Notes: generated by a model from the sequence alone, not told the origin. Positions 28,874 to 41,484 are shown, numbered from the stretch's first letter. The stretch is DNA of 49,496 nucleotides from Porphyra umbilicalis (GCA_002049455.2 KV919202.1:1-49496), one strand, 5' to 3'. Numbers and translations are program-made.

Positions 28874-31800
28874 ATGGTTCTTCCCGCGCCGCGTCCGATC
28901 TCAAAAACGGAGCGCCGGCGCGGTCTGCGGCAGTTCTGCTGTATGTGCCGACGCACGCTGGGCGTCGGTGACGATCATCCCCTGTGCGCGCCATCCTGCC
29001 CGTGTCCGTGGGCGGCGCGCACTCGGCCCATATCAGAGGCTCCACCACGAGCATCTGGGGCCGAGGCGCCACCACCTCAAGCTGTGCACCCTCCTTGCCT
29101 CGGTCCACTGCCGTCAGGACCGCCGAGCCCGCATCGTCAAGACCCGCGTCCGTCCGCGTGGCGGCCGCTGCCGACGCGGCCGCCCAGCCCATCCCGTCAA
29201 GGCCTGCGTCCCCCCAATTGGCGGCCGCCGCCGCAGCGGCCGCCGAGCCCGCTTCGTCAAGGCGTGCGTCCCCCCGATTGGCGGCCGCCGCCGCAGCAGT
29301 CGCCGAGCCCGACCCGTCAAGGCCTGCGTCCCCCCGATTGGCGGCCGCCGCCGCAGCGGCCGCCGAGCCCGCTTCGTCAAGGCCTGCGTCCCCCCGATTG
29401 GCGGCCGCCGCCGCAGCGGTCGCCCAGCCCGCCCCGTCAAGGCCTGCGTCCCCCCGATTGGCGGCCGCCGCCGCAGCGGCCGCCGAGCCCCACTCGCGCA
29501 TGCCAGCCGTCGCGAGGCTGGCAGCCACCGGCGAGCCCACCTCGAGTAAGCGCGCCCCGTGACCAATTCCGGCCGTCATCATCGGGTCTGGGGAGCCCCC
29601 CTTGTCAAGGCGCATCTGAGTCCGCCTGGCGGCCGCCCCCGGCGCGGTCGCCAAGCCCACTTTGTCAAGGTCCACCCTCTGCAACCCGGCGGCCGTCGCC
29701 CCAGCGGCCGCCGGCGGCCGTCGCCCCAGCGGCCGCCGAGTCCCCCAAGCCCGCCACGTCAAGGACCACCTGCGCCGACGTGGCCACCTGTCGGAACATC
29801 CAGTCCGCCAAGTCTCTCGGAGCAAGCGCGGCCACCAACTCCACTGGTGGACGCGGGGGAAGTGCGGGAGCTGCAGGAGCTTGCCCACAGAGCGCACAAC
29901 GGGGACCGGACTGCGCAATGGCTGCTGCGGGAGGGTAGTCCACACTGCCTGCAGGAGAGCAATTGGTGGGAGGCGCGGCGGCACGGGCGGCAGAAGATGA
30001 GACAAGGTCACCTGCCGCCTCCTCGGCCGCGGCCGGCGGGGCCGCCGATCGGGCGGCCCCCGACGCCGCCGCCACGGCCGCAGACCGACGCGCTGACGGA
30101 GATTTCGAGACCCCTCCAAGCTGCAGCGTCGCAGGCCGCGGATACAACCTCGTCGCGGGGGGGTCATCGGGGCTTGGGCGAGGCCGCGGACGTGGACATG
30201 CACTGGGCGGACCAATCGGCGCCGGCGGACACGGTGAACGCGGCGTCGGAGACGCTACCGTCGACGCCGATGCCGGGTTTGCAGTCCGCGGCCGCGGGGC
30301 GGGCAGGCGCGGAGCACTCGGAGGGCGCTGCCCTCCCGGCGGCCGCGGTGCAGGGGTTGCAGAGGTGCGCGGGGCTGAACAGGCTGTCGCTGCAGCCACC
30401 GCCGGTCTCCCGGCCTCTGACGCTCCACGAGGCGATGGCGGCGACGCAGAGTCCCGCGGCGCCACGTCGCCCAGCCGATCAGGTCACGGAGCGGCCGCCT
30501 CAGCGGCCGCTCACGGGAGTGGATCTGGCAACACAGCCGGAGCCGCGGCCGCCGACGGTGGCCGCGGCGGCGGAAGCGGAGTAGGCGATGGAGGGCATGC
30601 ACCACCCGCCGGCCCAGGCGGGGACGGACATGGAGGGGGTGCAGCGGCCGCCGGTGGAGGCGGGGACGGTGGCGGGCCCCCTTCCTCCTTAGCGGCCGCT
30701 GCCACAGCGGACGCCGTCGCCGCTGGCGACAACGAGTCCCCCACCGCCAGGGGCAGAGGACGCGGCCGGGGATGGACCGAGGCAGAGCGAGTAGCTCTCT
30801 GCCAGGCCTGGTTGGCGGTGGCGCAAGACCCGGTTGTCGGTACCGACCAGAGCCGAGCAACCTTTGCCGCTGCAATCGTCAACGGGTACAAGTCCCATTG
30901 CCCGATGGGCCCTGGACGCAGGGCGCGCACGGACACCGCCATCGACCGCGAACTGCGCTATTCAGTTTTCAAGAACGTTCAACGCTTTTCATCCTCTATG
31001 TTTGCCGTCGGGCGTCACCAGATGACGGGCAATTTGACCGACGAGGACCTGATACGCATGGCCACCGCGCACTTTGACGCCGAGAACCCATATGAGGCCG
31101 TGCAAGTGGACGACGACGACGGGGACGCGCCGGTCTTGGTGGTGAAGAAGGGCGGCACGAGAGGAGCCGATTGGGTCAAGTGTTGGACGGTCATGCGCAA
31201 GTTGGACAAGTTCAGCGGCGCGTCGGGGGCGGCCGCCACGGCGGCCGCCGCTCGCGGCCGCCGTCTCGTGCCAGACGGCGGCGTCGAGAAAATTTCGGAC
31301 GACGACTCGAGCTCCACGGTCGGTAGGCGGCGCGGCCTCTTCCATGAGCGGCCTATCGGTACGAAGGCCGCCAAAGCGGCGGCCTCGACTGACATTGCTA
31401 TCCAAAGGGAGGCCGCCACGACGGCGGCCGCCCTCAAGTCCTTGTCTGAGACGGCCATCGAGCGCGCCGACATTGACCTTTGAAAGGCCAAGGACGTGCG
31501 TGAGACGGGTGAGGCGGATAAGTGGCTCAAGAACGAGGTGGAGCGGCGGCTTCTGCTCTCCATTGCCAGACTGCGCAAGGCCAAGGCCGCGGAGGCACGG
31601 GTCGCTTCGCGCTCGACAACAACTGCGCCGTCTATGTCGGGCACCTCTGCGGCCGCTACCGCGGTCGCTGAGGCGGCGGCGGGTGGGGCCGCAGGTAGGG
31701 CTCCAAGTGCGGCCGCATCGCCAGCATCTGCAGTTTCTCCAAGTGGTGGTGCGGCCGCGTCTCCCGGGTCTGGTGGAGCGCCCGGTACTCCTGGCGGCGT

Positions 31801-32224
31801 GGCTGTGAACGGCGGCGAAGCGGCCGCGTTGGCGCCGGCCGCTGACCACACAGTCGGGTCCCTGGCGTCTGGCGCGGCCGCGAGTGCGGCCGCATTGCCT
31901 CCGTCTTCATCTTCTCCGAGTGGCGGCGTCGACGCGTCGCCGCGTACCGGCGCATCACCAGCCGCGGCCGCAAGCGCGGCCGTTGCCCGCCGCGCTGCGG
32001 CCTCGGCCGGTATCGGCTCGGTCAAGCGGAGGAAGGGGCGAGGCTGGAACTCGTTGCAGACCAAGCAGGCCCGCTTCACGGCGGCCAGGAACACCGTATC
32101 GGGTCCAAGCCATTTCATGACGCCGCGGCCGCATAATGCGGCCGCTGGCGAATCGGGCGACGACGAGGAGGACGCTGCCTGTGGTACCAGTAGCAGCGAT
32201 TGCGCGGATGGTGACTTGGCTTGA
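28874..32224 (+). pseudogene. Myb/SANT-like gene of element 2, two in-frame stops
   Basis: It is colinear with the intact element 1 gene from the shared ATG (28874) to the shared end SDCADGDLA. The Cys/His cluster, six 60-bp repeats (29161-29520), Myb/SANT-like domain (near 30770-30950) and coiled coil are all present. TAG at 29936-29938 replaces CAG of element 1, and TGA at 31481-31483 replaces TGG. The frame is otherwise kept. No full-length product is expected. Confidence 0.8.
29161..29520 (+). repeat. 60-bp coding repeat, six copies, element 2
   Basis: Same 60-bp unit as in element 1, encoding a Pro/Arg-rich 20-residue repeat, but with more differences between units. The copy number is equal in both elements. 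Confidence 0.8.
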
Positions 32225-32626
32225 GTTGTATCTCTGTTCATATTTGTGACGGTGGGGTCTCTGCGCGTGTGGAGTGCTCGACTACTGCATCGACTATTGT
32301 ACGACAATCATACACGGTTTTTTATTCCCCTTCGCCGGTTTTTTTTTTCCTACACACCGACTCTGTCCGACCCTGCGACTCCGTCCGAGAAGCGAGCACG
32401 GCAAAATCCTCTTACTTGTACACCAGTCATGCTGCAGCTTGAAAGTATAAGCCACTCGCGGACATCCGCCGACGCCATACAGAGCGGCGGCCTCGTCCGT
32501 CTTCCTAGATAGAACGGAGGCCGTCCAAGAGTCTTTCCTATCCCCGGTCGGCGTGGTGGCGTCCGCCGACGTGCCAATGTGTGAGGAAAAAACAAGCCAT
32601 GATGGCAAAAAAAAAACCGTTGAACG

Positions 32627-35600
32627 CTACAGATACGACTCCAGAAGGGACCCGCGATCAACAAAGATATGGGCCGCCAAGTCGTCGCGGAGACAGAAGA
32701 ACTCTGCTCTATCCGTGGTGGTCTGGCGCGCCCGCAACTGGAACAGAAAATAACCCGGCGGGGGGTCCGCGCCGCCCAAAATCACTGGAGCATGCGGCAA
32801 AGCCGCCAAACGGGGAGCTGCGGCCGCCGCGGCGGCCGCATCAGCGGCCGGTCCTGCGGCTGTGGAGCCACCTCCCGCAACCGCACGAGGACCGACAAGG
32901 CCAGCGGCCGCGGCGGCGGCGCCCGCACCACCAGCTGCATCTCCTCGACGCGCGCCCGCTGGCGAGTGGCCGCCAGCGGCAGCCGCCGAGCCACCAAAGT
33001 TGGCGGCCGCGGCGGCGGCGGCCGCACCACCAGCTCCGTCTCCTCCACGCACGCCCGTTGGCGAGTCGCCGCCAGCGGAGGCCGCCGAGCCACCAAAGTT
33101 GGCGGCCGCGGCGGCGGCGCCCACACCACCAGCTGCATCCCCTCGACGGACGGCCGCTGGCGCGTCGCCGCCGGCGGCGGCCGCCGAGCCACCAAAGTTG
33201 GCGGCCGCGGCGGAGGCGCCCGCACGACCAGCTGCATGTCCTCGACGCGCGCCCGCTGGCGAGTCGCCGCCGGCGGCGGCCGCCGAGCCACCAAAGTCGG
33301 CGGCCGCGGCGGCGGCGCCCGCACCATCAGCACCTCCGCCGCCCCCCCCGCATGATGGCGAGTAGCCTCCGGCGGCGGCCGCCGAGCCACCAAAGGTGGT
33401 GGCCGCGGCGGCGGCGGCCGCACCACCAGCTCCCTCGCCGCCACGCACGCCCGCTTGCGAGTGACAGCCAGCTGCGGCCGCCGAACCACCAAAGTTGGCG
33501 GCCTCGGCGGCGGCGGCCGCACCACCAGCTCCCTCCCCGCCCCGCACGCCCGCCGGCAAGTGGCCGCCAGCGGCGGCCGCCGAGCCACCAAAGTCGGCGG
33601 CCGCGGCGGCAACGCCCGCTCCACCAGCTCCGTCTCCTCCACGCACGCCCGCTGGTGAGTCGCCGCCGGCGGCGGCCGCCGAGCCACAAAGGTTGGTGGC
33701 CGCGGCGGCGGCGCCCGCACCATCAGCACCTCCGCCGACCCCCCGCATGATGGCGAGTAGCCTCCGGCGGCGGCCGCCGAGCCACCAAAGTTGGCGGCCG
33801 CGGCGGCGGCGCCCACACGACCAGCTCCGTCTCCTCCACGCACGCCCACTGGCGAGAAGCCGCCGGCGGCGGCCGCCGAGCCACCAAAGTCGGCGGCCGC
33901 AGCGGCGTCGCCCGCACCATCAGCTCCGTCACCTCCACGCACGCCCGCTGGCGAGTCGCCGCCGGCGGCGGCCGCCGAGCTACCAAAAACGGCGGCCGCA
34001 GCGGCGGCGCCCGCACCATCAGCTTCGTCTCCTCCACGCACGCCCGCTGGTGAGTCGCCGCCGGCGGCGGCCGCCGAGCAACAAAGGTTGGTGGCCGCGG
34101 CGGCGGCGCCCGCACCATCAGCACCTCCGCCGCCCCCCCCGCATGATGGCGAGTAGCCTCCGGCGGCGGCCGCCGAGCCACCAAAGGTGGCGGCCGCGGC
34201 GGCGGCGCCCACACGACCAGCTCCGTCTCCTCCACGCACGCCCGCTGGCGAGTCGCCGCCGGCGGCGGGCGCCGAGCAACCGAAGTCGGCGGCCGCGGCG
34301 GCAACGCCCGCTCCACCAGCTCCTTCTCCGCCACGCACGCCCGCTGGCGAGCCACCGCTGGCGGCCGCCGCCAAGCCAATCAGACCGGCAGCCGCGGCGG
34401 TGGCGCCCGCACCATCAGCTGCTCCGCCACCGCCGATGCCCGCTGGCGATCGATCGCCGGCGGCCGCCGCCGCGGCGCAAAGGCCGGCGGCTGCGGCAGC
34501 GGCGCCATCGGCACCAGCTCCTCCCTGCCCAACTGCGCCGGCGAAGGGGTCTCCGCCGGCGGCCGCCGCCGATTCGACATCGCCGGCGGCCGCCGCACCT
34601 GTTCCCGTATTGCCAGCTTAGCCGACATCGCCTGCGCCAACGGCATGGCCATCATCGGCGGCGGCCGCAGGTTCCCCATCCCTTGCGGCCGCCGCCGCTG
34701 CTATACGCTCATGAGCGACATACCGGCCACGCCTCTGCTCAACGACCATGTTGTGCAGAATGGCGGCCGCCTTGCCGGCAAGCATCATCTGCTCTACAGA
34801 GCCAAATCGGCCAGGGTGTAGAAGAATGTGGAATCTCGCGGTCATAACCCCGTAGAGCCGCTCGACATCCTTGCGCAGCGCTTCCTGGAGCCGGTTGAAA
34901 CATTTTTCTGCGGGTGTGATGGGGTTGGGGTACGGAGACACAAAAAATGGATACTTGGGATAAACACCGTCAGTAAGATAATACAACAAACGACGAGAAC
35001 GACCATTAACACAGAAAGAGAAAGACTTCGGCGGCCACACACCCTCCACCACATCAAAATACAACGGTGAGATGCGTAACACGTTGAGGTCATTGAGGCT
35101 CCCCGGCGCCCCGATAAAGAAATGCCAGATGTAAAGGTCCTCATCACAAACCGTCTCCATGACAATGGAGCGCCGCTTCTTGCGGTTCTGATACTGCCCA
35201 GCAAGCCCCTTTGGGCACGCGGCCCACTCCCAGTGCGAGCAATCGAGGCTGCCGATGCATCCCGGCATGCCCCGTGCTGCGTTGCGCTCCAGCATGCGCT
35301 TAACCTCCTCGTCGTTAGGAGGCCGCAGGTAGACGGGCTCCCACTCCTCAACAATAAACTCAATCAGCTTCTTCGTGGCCACCTCAATTGTAGACTTGGA
35401 CATCCGGACATACTCATCCGCACGATCATACGACTCCCCGTACGCGAGGACACGGAAGGAGGTCACCAGCTTCTGCAGAGCATAAGCTTGTGGCCGCCCC
35501 GTCCCATTGAGGCTCTGCCGCCAAAATGGCCGGTCCCGGATGGCCTCATTAATGCGCATAAAAACAGACCGTGGCACACGGAAGCGACGCTCAAACGTCT

Positions 35601-35889
35601 CTTCTCCATACACAGGCGGCTGCCCATCCACACCAAAATAATCCCGCATGATCCCGCGCATACCCTGGTCGAAATCACGTGGCCGGTTGGCACGCCGCCC
35701 GGCCACAGACCCGACAAAACGCCGTCTGCGCGCTCGCTGCGCCGCATTCCTGCGATGGCGGCGCATCAGAAACAGAGATCACGCTCCGATGACGGCCGCA
35801 AGCAGCTCGTCCGCGGAGCCCTCCGACTGCCCGCGGCCGTCATCGCTCGACGACCCAGACCTATCATCAGTGGACGCGTACATCTCCAT
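32627..35889 (-). pseudogene. DDE transposase with 99-bp coding repeats, element 2
   Basis: It is colinear with the element 1 transposase, starting at ATG 35889-35887. TGA at 35781-35779 (codon 37) replaces CGA of element 1. The DDE domain (SLDCSHWEW, LNDLNVLRIS, DVERLYGVM) is intact up to a TAA at 34620-34618 that replaces TGG. The same frame then continues into the Gly/Ala array. A one-base loss in a C-run near 33735 moves the frame to the one that ends with FFCLRDDLAAHIF and stop 32629-32627. Comparison with element 1 therefore shows that the ancestor read straight from the catalytic domain through the array to the tail. Confidence 0.8.
32900..34370 (-). repeat. 99-bp coding minisatellite, 15 copies, element 2
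   Basis: The ACGCACGCCCG(C/T)TGG block or its GCATGATGG variant recurs about every 99 bp from 32950 to 34340. The same 33-residue unit is encoded on the minus strand. Three units are of the CATGATGG type, against one in element 1, so sub-blocks were duplicated. Confidence 0.8.
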
Positions 35890-36964
35890 CCACCAGTGCA
35901 GCCGACGTCACGAGAGCTAGCGCGGCCACAGGAGCGGCCGCAAAGGCGGCCGTCAACACGGCCGCTCACGGCCGCTTACGGCCGCTGCGCCAGCGAAGGA
36001 GACGGGCAGAACGGGGAAACGGGACGGACGACGCCGACGACGGCGGTGCCGCAATCGCGCTCCCCCCGACGACGACGGTGTGATCGACGTGCCGCTGGTG
36101 GCGGCCGCACCGCGCCGATCTGTTGCTCCGCGCCTCCCCCCCCACAGAAAGCGCGATTGGCAGGTCCCGGGCGGCCGCGTGACCAATAATGTGGGCTGCG
36201 CGGCGCTTCCTGAAAACCCCCATGCACGGCCCATTCCCGCGGGTGCGGCTGCGCGCGGACAGGCACATGCCGGCCACACAATGTTGCGCTGCGCGGAACC
36301 CCCCCCCGATTGGCTCCCAGCGCAGGTTGATGGCACCAGCAGCGCGTCAACTGGTGGCCACCCCGCCAAAGAATTCCGCTGGACTACCGCATTGGGGCCG
36401 CGTGCCAACCCATGCGACAGGGCCTCTAGGCGGCCCCCCCCCCTACTCAAACCGTTCAGCCGTGGGGGGATCGACCCAGAATCGCGCGTGGCGGCGGTTG
36501 TCCACCAGGAAAAAACCGTGTCCCGCCGGTCCCCCCCCCTGCAGGGCCCGGCAATGAGCGCCGCCTGCGCCTCGAATGGAATCTGCGGCCACTCGCGACC
36601 GCATGCTCATGAATATCAGATCTCGAGACGCCTGTGCGATAGACAACGCAAAGTGTGTTTGTCTGCGATCGTCCCGATTTGGGTGTTTGACCCCCGTTTA
36701 GACACAATTGTGGACAGATTCGGTTCGCAAAACGTTCGGACAATGCACGAACGTCTGCCCAAACGCCAGTGGTATGGTCGGCCGATGGAAAAATGCGAAC
36801 CTCCTGCGAACCAGCGCCATATTATCCGGTTGGACTTATATCTGGCCCACCAGTAGCTCGGTTCGCAGATCTGGTTCGCGACGTTGGTGGGATGACCGGT
36901 TTTCCCATACCTCTGCCCATAACTGGCAAATATGCCACGATTAACACAAAATAGGCAAAAGCGG
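35890..36964 (-). other. Element 2 non-coding region upstream of its transposase
   Basis: Counterpart of 13651-14712 in element 1, with the same GGCCGC palindromes and the same subterminal TGCGAAC cluster (36730-36975). No coding signal. Confidence 0.5.
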
Positions 36965-36992
36965 TTCGCAACCGACGTTGTTGGGTGTGCTC
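36965..36992 (-). repeat. TIR, element 2, window-right end
   Basis: It ends GTTGGGTGTGCTC, corresponds to the left end of element 1, and is followed by the TCA duplication. Confidence 0.85.
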
Positions 36993-37018
36993 TCATGTGG
37001 TGCAGAGCGATATCTATT

Positions 37019-37026
37019 TATATAAG
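37019..37026 (+). promoter_or_regulatory. TATA-box-like TATATAAG, module copy 1
   Basis: It is followed by GGCTCGCGGTGGGCC and then by GCAGCCCACCAATGGGACG, a text shared with the copies at 39433, 44251 and 45693. It could drive transcription of the downstream subrepeats; this is inference. Confidence 0.35.
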
Positions 37027-39432
37027 GCTCGCGGTGGGCCGCTTGCGTCTGTCTGTATGTGCAGCCCACCAATGGGACGCTCACGATCGGGTCGCGCACA
37101 GGGGCTACAACGGCAAACAAATAGATTGCGCGACGGCCCGGATTTTTAGCGCATTCCGACCACAAACATTCTAAGGACCGGCCAACACGCCCGGGTCAAG
37201 TACATCCCAGTGGGTTGGCCGCGATCGGGTTTCGCACAGGGGCTACATTAGCAAACAAATTGATTGCGCGACGGCTCAGAATCTCAGCGCATTCCGACGA
37301 CAAACATTCTAAGGACCTGCTTGAAGGCCCGGATCAAATAAATCCAGATCCGCGAGCGGCGCAGCGCGAGGCCGTCGAAATGAATGTAAACAATCTTGGC
37401 GAACGCGGCGGAATGCCAGGATGGCCCAGAGTTCCGGCGAGCAGCGTAGCGCGAGGTCGTCGAAATGAACGCGTGACTTACAGTGATAAACATGGCTTCG
37501 AACAGATGCGGCCGGGTGACGCGGTGGAGGGGGTCCGGGGGGGATGGCCGCTTCCACCCTGGCCGCCGGATGGCGGGGTGGGAAGGCCTTCGGGAGACGC
37601 GGTGGGGGGGTTCCGGGGGGGAGGGCCGCCTTCCCCCCGGCCGCCGGGTGGCGGGGTGGGGGGGTCCGTGGGGGTGTCCGGGGGGGGGGTCCGGGGCGGC
37701 GCACCGCCTCCTCCCCGGCCGCCGGGTCGCGGGGTGGGGGGGTCCTGGGGGAAGGGCCGACTCCCCCCTTGCCGCTGGGTGGCGGGGTGGGGGGGGTCCG
37801 GGGGGATAGTCGCCTGTCCCCGGGCCGCCGGGTGGCGGGGTGGCGGGGTGGGGGGGGTCCGGGGGGCAGGACTGCCTCCCTCCAAGCCGCCGGGTGGCGG
37901 GGTGGCGTGGTGGCGGGGGTCCGGGGGGGAGGTCCGCGTACCCTCCGGCCGTCGAGTGGCGAGGTTAGGGGGGTCCGGAAAACGGCAAGGAAGAAAATGC
38001 GCCTCGAATAAGAGTGGTCTCTCAGAGACCGTGCGGGTCCTACCTAGTCCATACTTTCAAAGCTGCTGGTGGTCCAGATGTGTGTCTGTTATTCGCGTTT
38101 CGGAACCAGCCAATCGCAACGCCGCACGCGGCCTCGGAACTACATTCGCGACATGACCCAGATTTTAAGGGCATTGCACGGCCAAACATTCTAAGGACCG
38201 GGATCCAGCGCCCGGATCAATTCCTGACGGCGAGCAGCGCAGCGCGAGAGCGTCGGTCCGAACGTCAACGCTACGGCGAGCAGCGCAGCGCGAGGGCGTC
38301 GGACCGCCACGGCGAGCAGCGTAGCGCGAGGGCGTCCGTCCGAACACCAGCGCCACCGCGAGCAGCGCAGCGCGAGGGCGCCTTCCCACCGGCTCCTGGG
38401 TGGTGGGGTGGGGGGGCCGCCCGGTGGCGGGGTCGTGGGAAGGAGGGCCGCCTCCCCCCTGCCGCCGGGTGGCGGGGTGGGGGGCGGGGGGCGCCACAGC
38501 ACGTGGGCGTCCGTCCAAACGCCAGCGCTACGGCTAGTAGCGCAGCGTAAGGGCGTGGCAATGAACACTATCGTCACGGCGAGCAGCGCAGCGCGAGGGC
38601 GTCGGTGCGAACCCCAGCGCTACAGCGAGCGGCGCAGCGCGAGGGCGCCTTCCCGCCGGCTCCTGGGTGGTGGGGTGGGGTGGCCGCCGGCTGGCAGGTT
38701 GCGGGGGTCCGGGGCGGAGGGACGCCTCCCCCCCGGCCGCCGGGTTTCTCTTCTGCGTCCTCCCCGGCCGCCGGGTGGCGGGTGGGTGGGGTCCGGGGGG
38801 GGGGGCCGCCTCGCCCCCGGCCGCCGGGTGGCGGGGTGGGGGGGGTCCGGGGGGGAGGGCCGCCTCGCCCCCGGCCGCTGGGTGGCGGGTGGGGGGGGTC
38901 CGGAGGGGAGGGCCTCCTCCCCCCCGGCGTCTATGTCCGCGCCACCATCATCTATTCTCAGAACCGAGAACAAATTATTTTCTCTCAGCAGAAGAAGCGC
39001 ATTCTGACAGCAGGTGACGGGGGTGGGGGGGGGAAGGGCGGTGTGGAAGCAGAGGAGACTGCCGACACTGTTTCTGACGTGGCCTTTCAGAGCCATCAGA
39101 AGTCCGCGCCACAATCATCTGTCCTCAGAACACAGAACAAATTATTCTCTCTCCGGAAAAGTAGCCGATTCCGACAGCCTGGATGCACTTTTGCTCTTTC
39201 TTCGACGCTCTGTATCTCCGGAACGGCTGCTCTACGGACAAATCTGAGCAGCGCAAACGGGGGGAGGGGGGGGGCATGAGCAAACGTTTGCAAGCTATCG
39301 ATTGAGCTGGGTCCCGTAGTCGTTCGGCCATTGTAAAAAAACGCGTCTGTGAAGAGATACAACATTGATGACAATGTTGATGGAAAGGATTTGCGGGCGC
39401 CAGGGGCCCGCTGGTCCCGACTAGTCCCTCTA

Positions 39433-39440
39433 TATATAAG
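39433..39440 (+). promoter_or_regulatory. TATA-box-like TATATAAG, module copy 2
   Basis: It is preceded by CTAGTCCC and followed by GCTCGCGGTGGGCC, as in the other copies. The downstream repeat is interrupted by element 3. Confidence 0.35.
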
Positions 39441-39726
39441 GCTCGCGGTGGGCCACTTGCGTCTGTCTGTATGTGCAGCCCACCAATGGGACGCTCACGA
39501 TCGGGTCGCGCACAGGGGCTACAACGGCAAACAAATGGATTGCGCGACGGCCCGGATTTTCAGCGCATTCCGACCACAAACATTCTAAGGACCGGCCTGC
39601 ACGCCCGGGTCAAGTACATCCCAGTGGGATGGCCGCGATCGGGTTTCGCACAGGGGCTACATTAGCAAACAAATTGATTGCGCGAGGGCCCAGATTTTCA
39701 GCGCATTCCGACCACAAACATTCTAA

Positions 39727-39754
39727 GAGCACATCCAACAACGTCGGTTGCGAA
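39727..39754 (+). repeat. Left TIR, element 3
   Basis: It starts GAGCACATCCAACAACG, with one change (T at the eighth base) from the element 2 end. Confidence 0.8.
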
Positions 39755-40837
39755 CTGCTTTTGCGTATTATTCGTTAAACGTGGCATATTTGCCAGTTAT
39801 GGGCAGAGGTATGGGAAAACCGGTCATCCCACCAACGTCGCGAACCAGATCTGCGAACCGAGCTACTGGTGGGCCAGATATAAGTCCAACCGGATAATAT
39901 GGCGCTGGTTCGCAGGAGGTTCGCATTTTTCCATCGGCCGACCATACCACTGGCGTTTGGGCAGACGTTCGTGCATTGTCCGAACGTTTTGCGAACCGAA
40001 TCTGTCCACAATTGTGTCTAAACGGGGGTCAAACACCCAAATCGGGACGATCGCAGACAAACACACGTTGCGTTGACGATCGCACAGGCGTCTTGAGATC
40101 TGATATTCATGAGCATGCGGTCGCGAGTGGCCGCAGATTCCATTCGAGGCGCAGGCGGCGCTCATTGCCGGGCCCTGCGGGGGGGGGGGGCGGCGGGACA
40201 CGGTTTTTTTCCTGGTGGACATCCGCCGCCACGCGCGATTCTGGGTCGGCCCCCCCACGGCTGAACAGTTTGAGTAGGGGGGGGGGGCCGCCTGGAGGCA
40301 CTGTCGCATGGGTTGGCACGCGGCCCCAATGCGGTAGTCCAGCGGAATTCTTTGGCGGGGTGGCCCCCAGTTGACGCGCTGCTGGTGCCATCAACCTGCG
40401 CTGGGGGCCACTCGGGGGGGGGTTCCGCGCAGCGCAACATTGTGTGGTCGGCATGTGCCTGTCCACGCGCAGCCGCACCGGCGGGAATGAGCCGTGCATG
40501 GGGGTTTTCAGGCAGCGCCGCGCAGCCCACATTATTGGTCACGCGGCCGCCCGGGACCTGCCAATTGCGCTTTCTGTGGGGGGGGGGGCGCGGAGCGACA
40601 GATCGACGCGGTGCGGCCGCCACCAGCGGCGCGTCGATCACACCGTCGTCGTCGGGGGGAGCGCGATTGCGGCACCGCCGTCGTCGGCGTCGTCCATCCC
40701 ATTTCCTCGTTCTGCCCGTCTCCTTCGCCGGCGCAGCGGCCGTAAGCGGCCGTGAGCAGCCGTGTTGACAGCCGCCTTTGCGGCCGCTTCTGCGGCCGCT
40801 CTAGCTCTCGTAGAGTCGGCTGCACTGGTGGATCGAG

Positions 40838-41484
40838 ATGGACGCGTCCACTGATGATGGGTCTGGGTCGTCGAGCGATGACGGCCGCGGGCAGTCGGAG
40901 GGCTGCGCGGACGAGCTGCTTGCGGCCGTCATCGGAGCGCGATCTCTGTTCCTGACGCGCCGCCATCGCAGGAATGCGGCGCAGCGAGCGCGCAGACGGC
41001 GTTTTGTCGGGTCTGTGGCCGGGCGGCGTGCCAACCGGCCACGTGATTTCGACCAGAGTATGCGCGGGATCATGCGGGATTATTTTGGTGTGGATGGGCA
41101 GCCGCCTGTGTATGGAGAAGAGACGTTTGAGCGTCGCTTGTGTGTGCCACGGTCTCTGTTTATGAGCGTTCACTAGGCCATTTGCGACAGGCCGTGTGGG
41201 CGGCAGAGCATCAATGCGTCGAGGCGGCCACGAGCTCATGTTCTGCAGAAGCTGGTGGCCGCTTTCTGTGTGGCCGCGTACGGGGGGTCGTTCAATCTCG
41301 CGGATGAGTATGTTCGGCTGTCCAATGTCACAACTGACGTAGCGACAAAGAAGCTGGTTGAGTGTATCGCTGAGAGGGGGAAACCTGTGTACCGACGGCC
41401 TCCTATCGAGGAGGAGATCTCTTCGCGAAGACCTGGCAGCCCACAGTTCCGCTGATCGCGGGTCCCTTGCGGATCCGTATGTGT
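40838..41484 (+). pseudogene. Transposase remnant of element 3
   Basis: It reads from the family start (MDASTDDGSG; the upstream in-frame ATG Glu pair is changed) through VYGEETFERR. A stop (41174-41176) follows, then the same frame continues to VYRRPPIEEE. At about 41420 it jumps to the C-terminal motif (LRxDLAAH) and ends at TAG near 41484. The DDE residues and the whole 99-bp array are missing. Confidence 0.75.

Larger units (their letters stand above)
27207..36992 (-). mobile_element. PIF/Harbinger-like transposon, element 2 (inverted)
   Basis: A 9786-bp copy of element 1 in the opposite orientation, with the same TIRs and a TCA duplication at 27204-27206 and 36993-36995. It carries the same two genes. 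Nonsense changes interrupt both. The 99-bp array has 15 units, against 11 in element 1, which accounts for most of the length difference. Different target duplications show that elements 1 and 2 inserted independently. Confidence 0.85.
36996..39723 (+). repeat. Macrosatellite mosaic, first block
   Basis: The modules recur across the right-hand 12 kb of the window. Here they are a TATA module (about 37015-37080), two subrepeats of about 140 bp (37080-37350) ending CATTCTAAGGACC, the GCGCAGCGCGAGG motif (37360, 37450, 38230-38380), G-rich ladders (37500-37980, 38395-38490, 38660-38930), a TATTCTCAGAAC module (38945, 39120) and a second TATA module with subrepeats (39425-39723). Long open frames here are Gly/Pro/Arg-rich shadows of the ladders. 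Confidence 0.65.

Noticed and set aside
1530..35781. Reassigned TGA codon (read as an amino acid)
   Set aside because: TGA occurs at conserved coding positions in the helicase, the Ulp1 domain and element 2, but TAA and TAG also occur at such positions, together with frameshifts. Pseudogene decay explains all of them.
37215..38156. Gly/Arg-rich open frames over the G-rich ladders as proteins
   Set aside because: They are translations of simple ladders. No frame has non-repetitive conserved content, and frames change between repeat copies.
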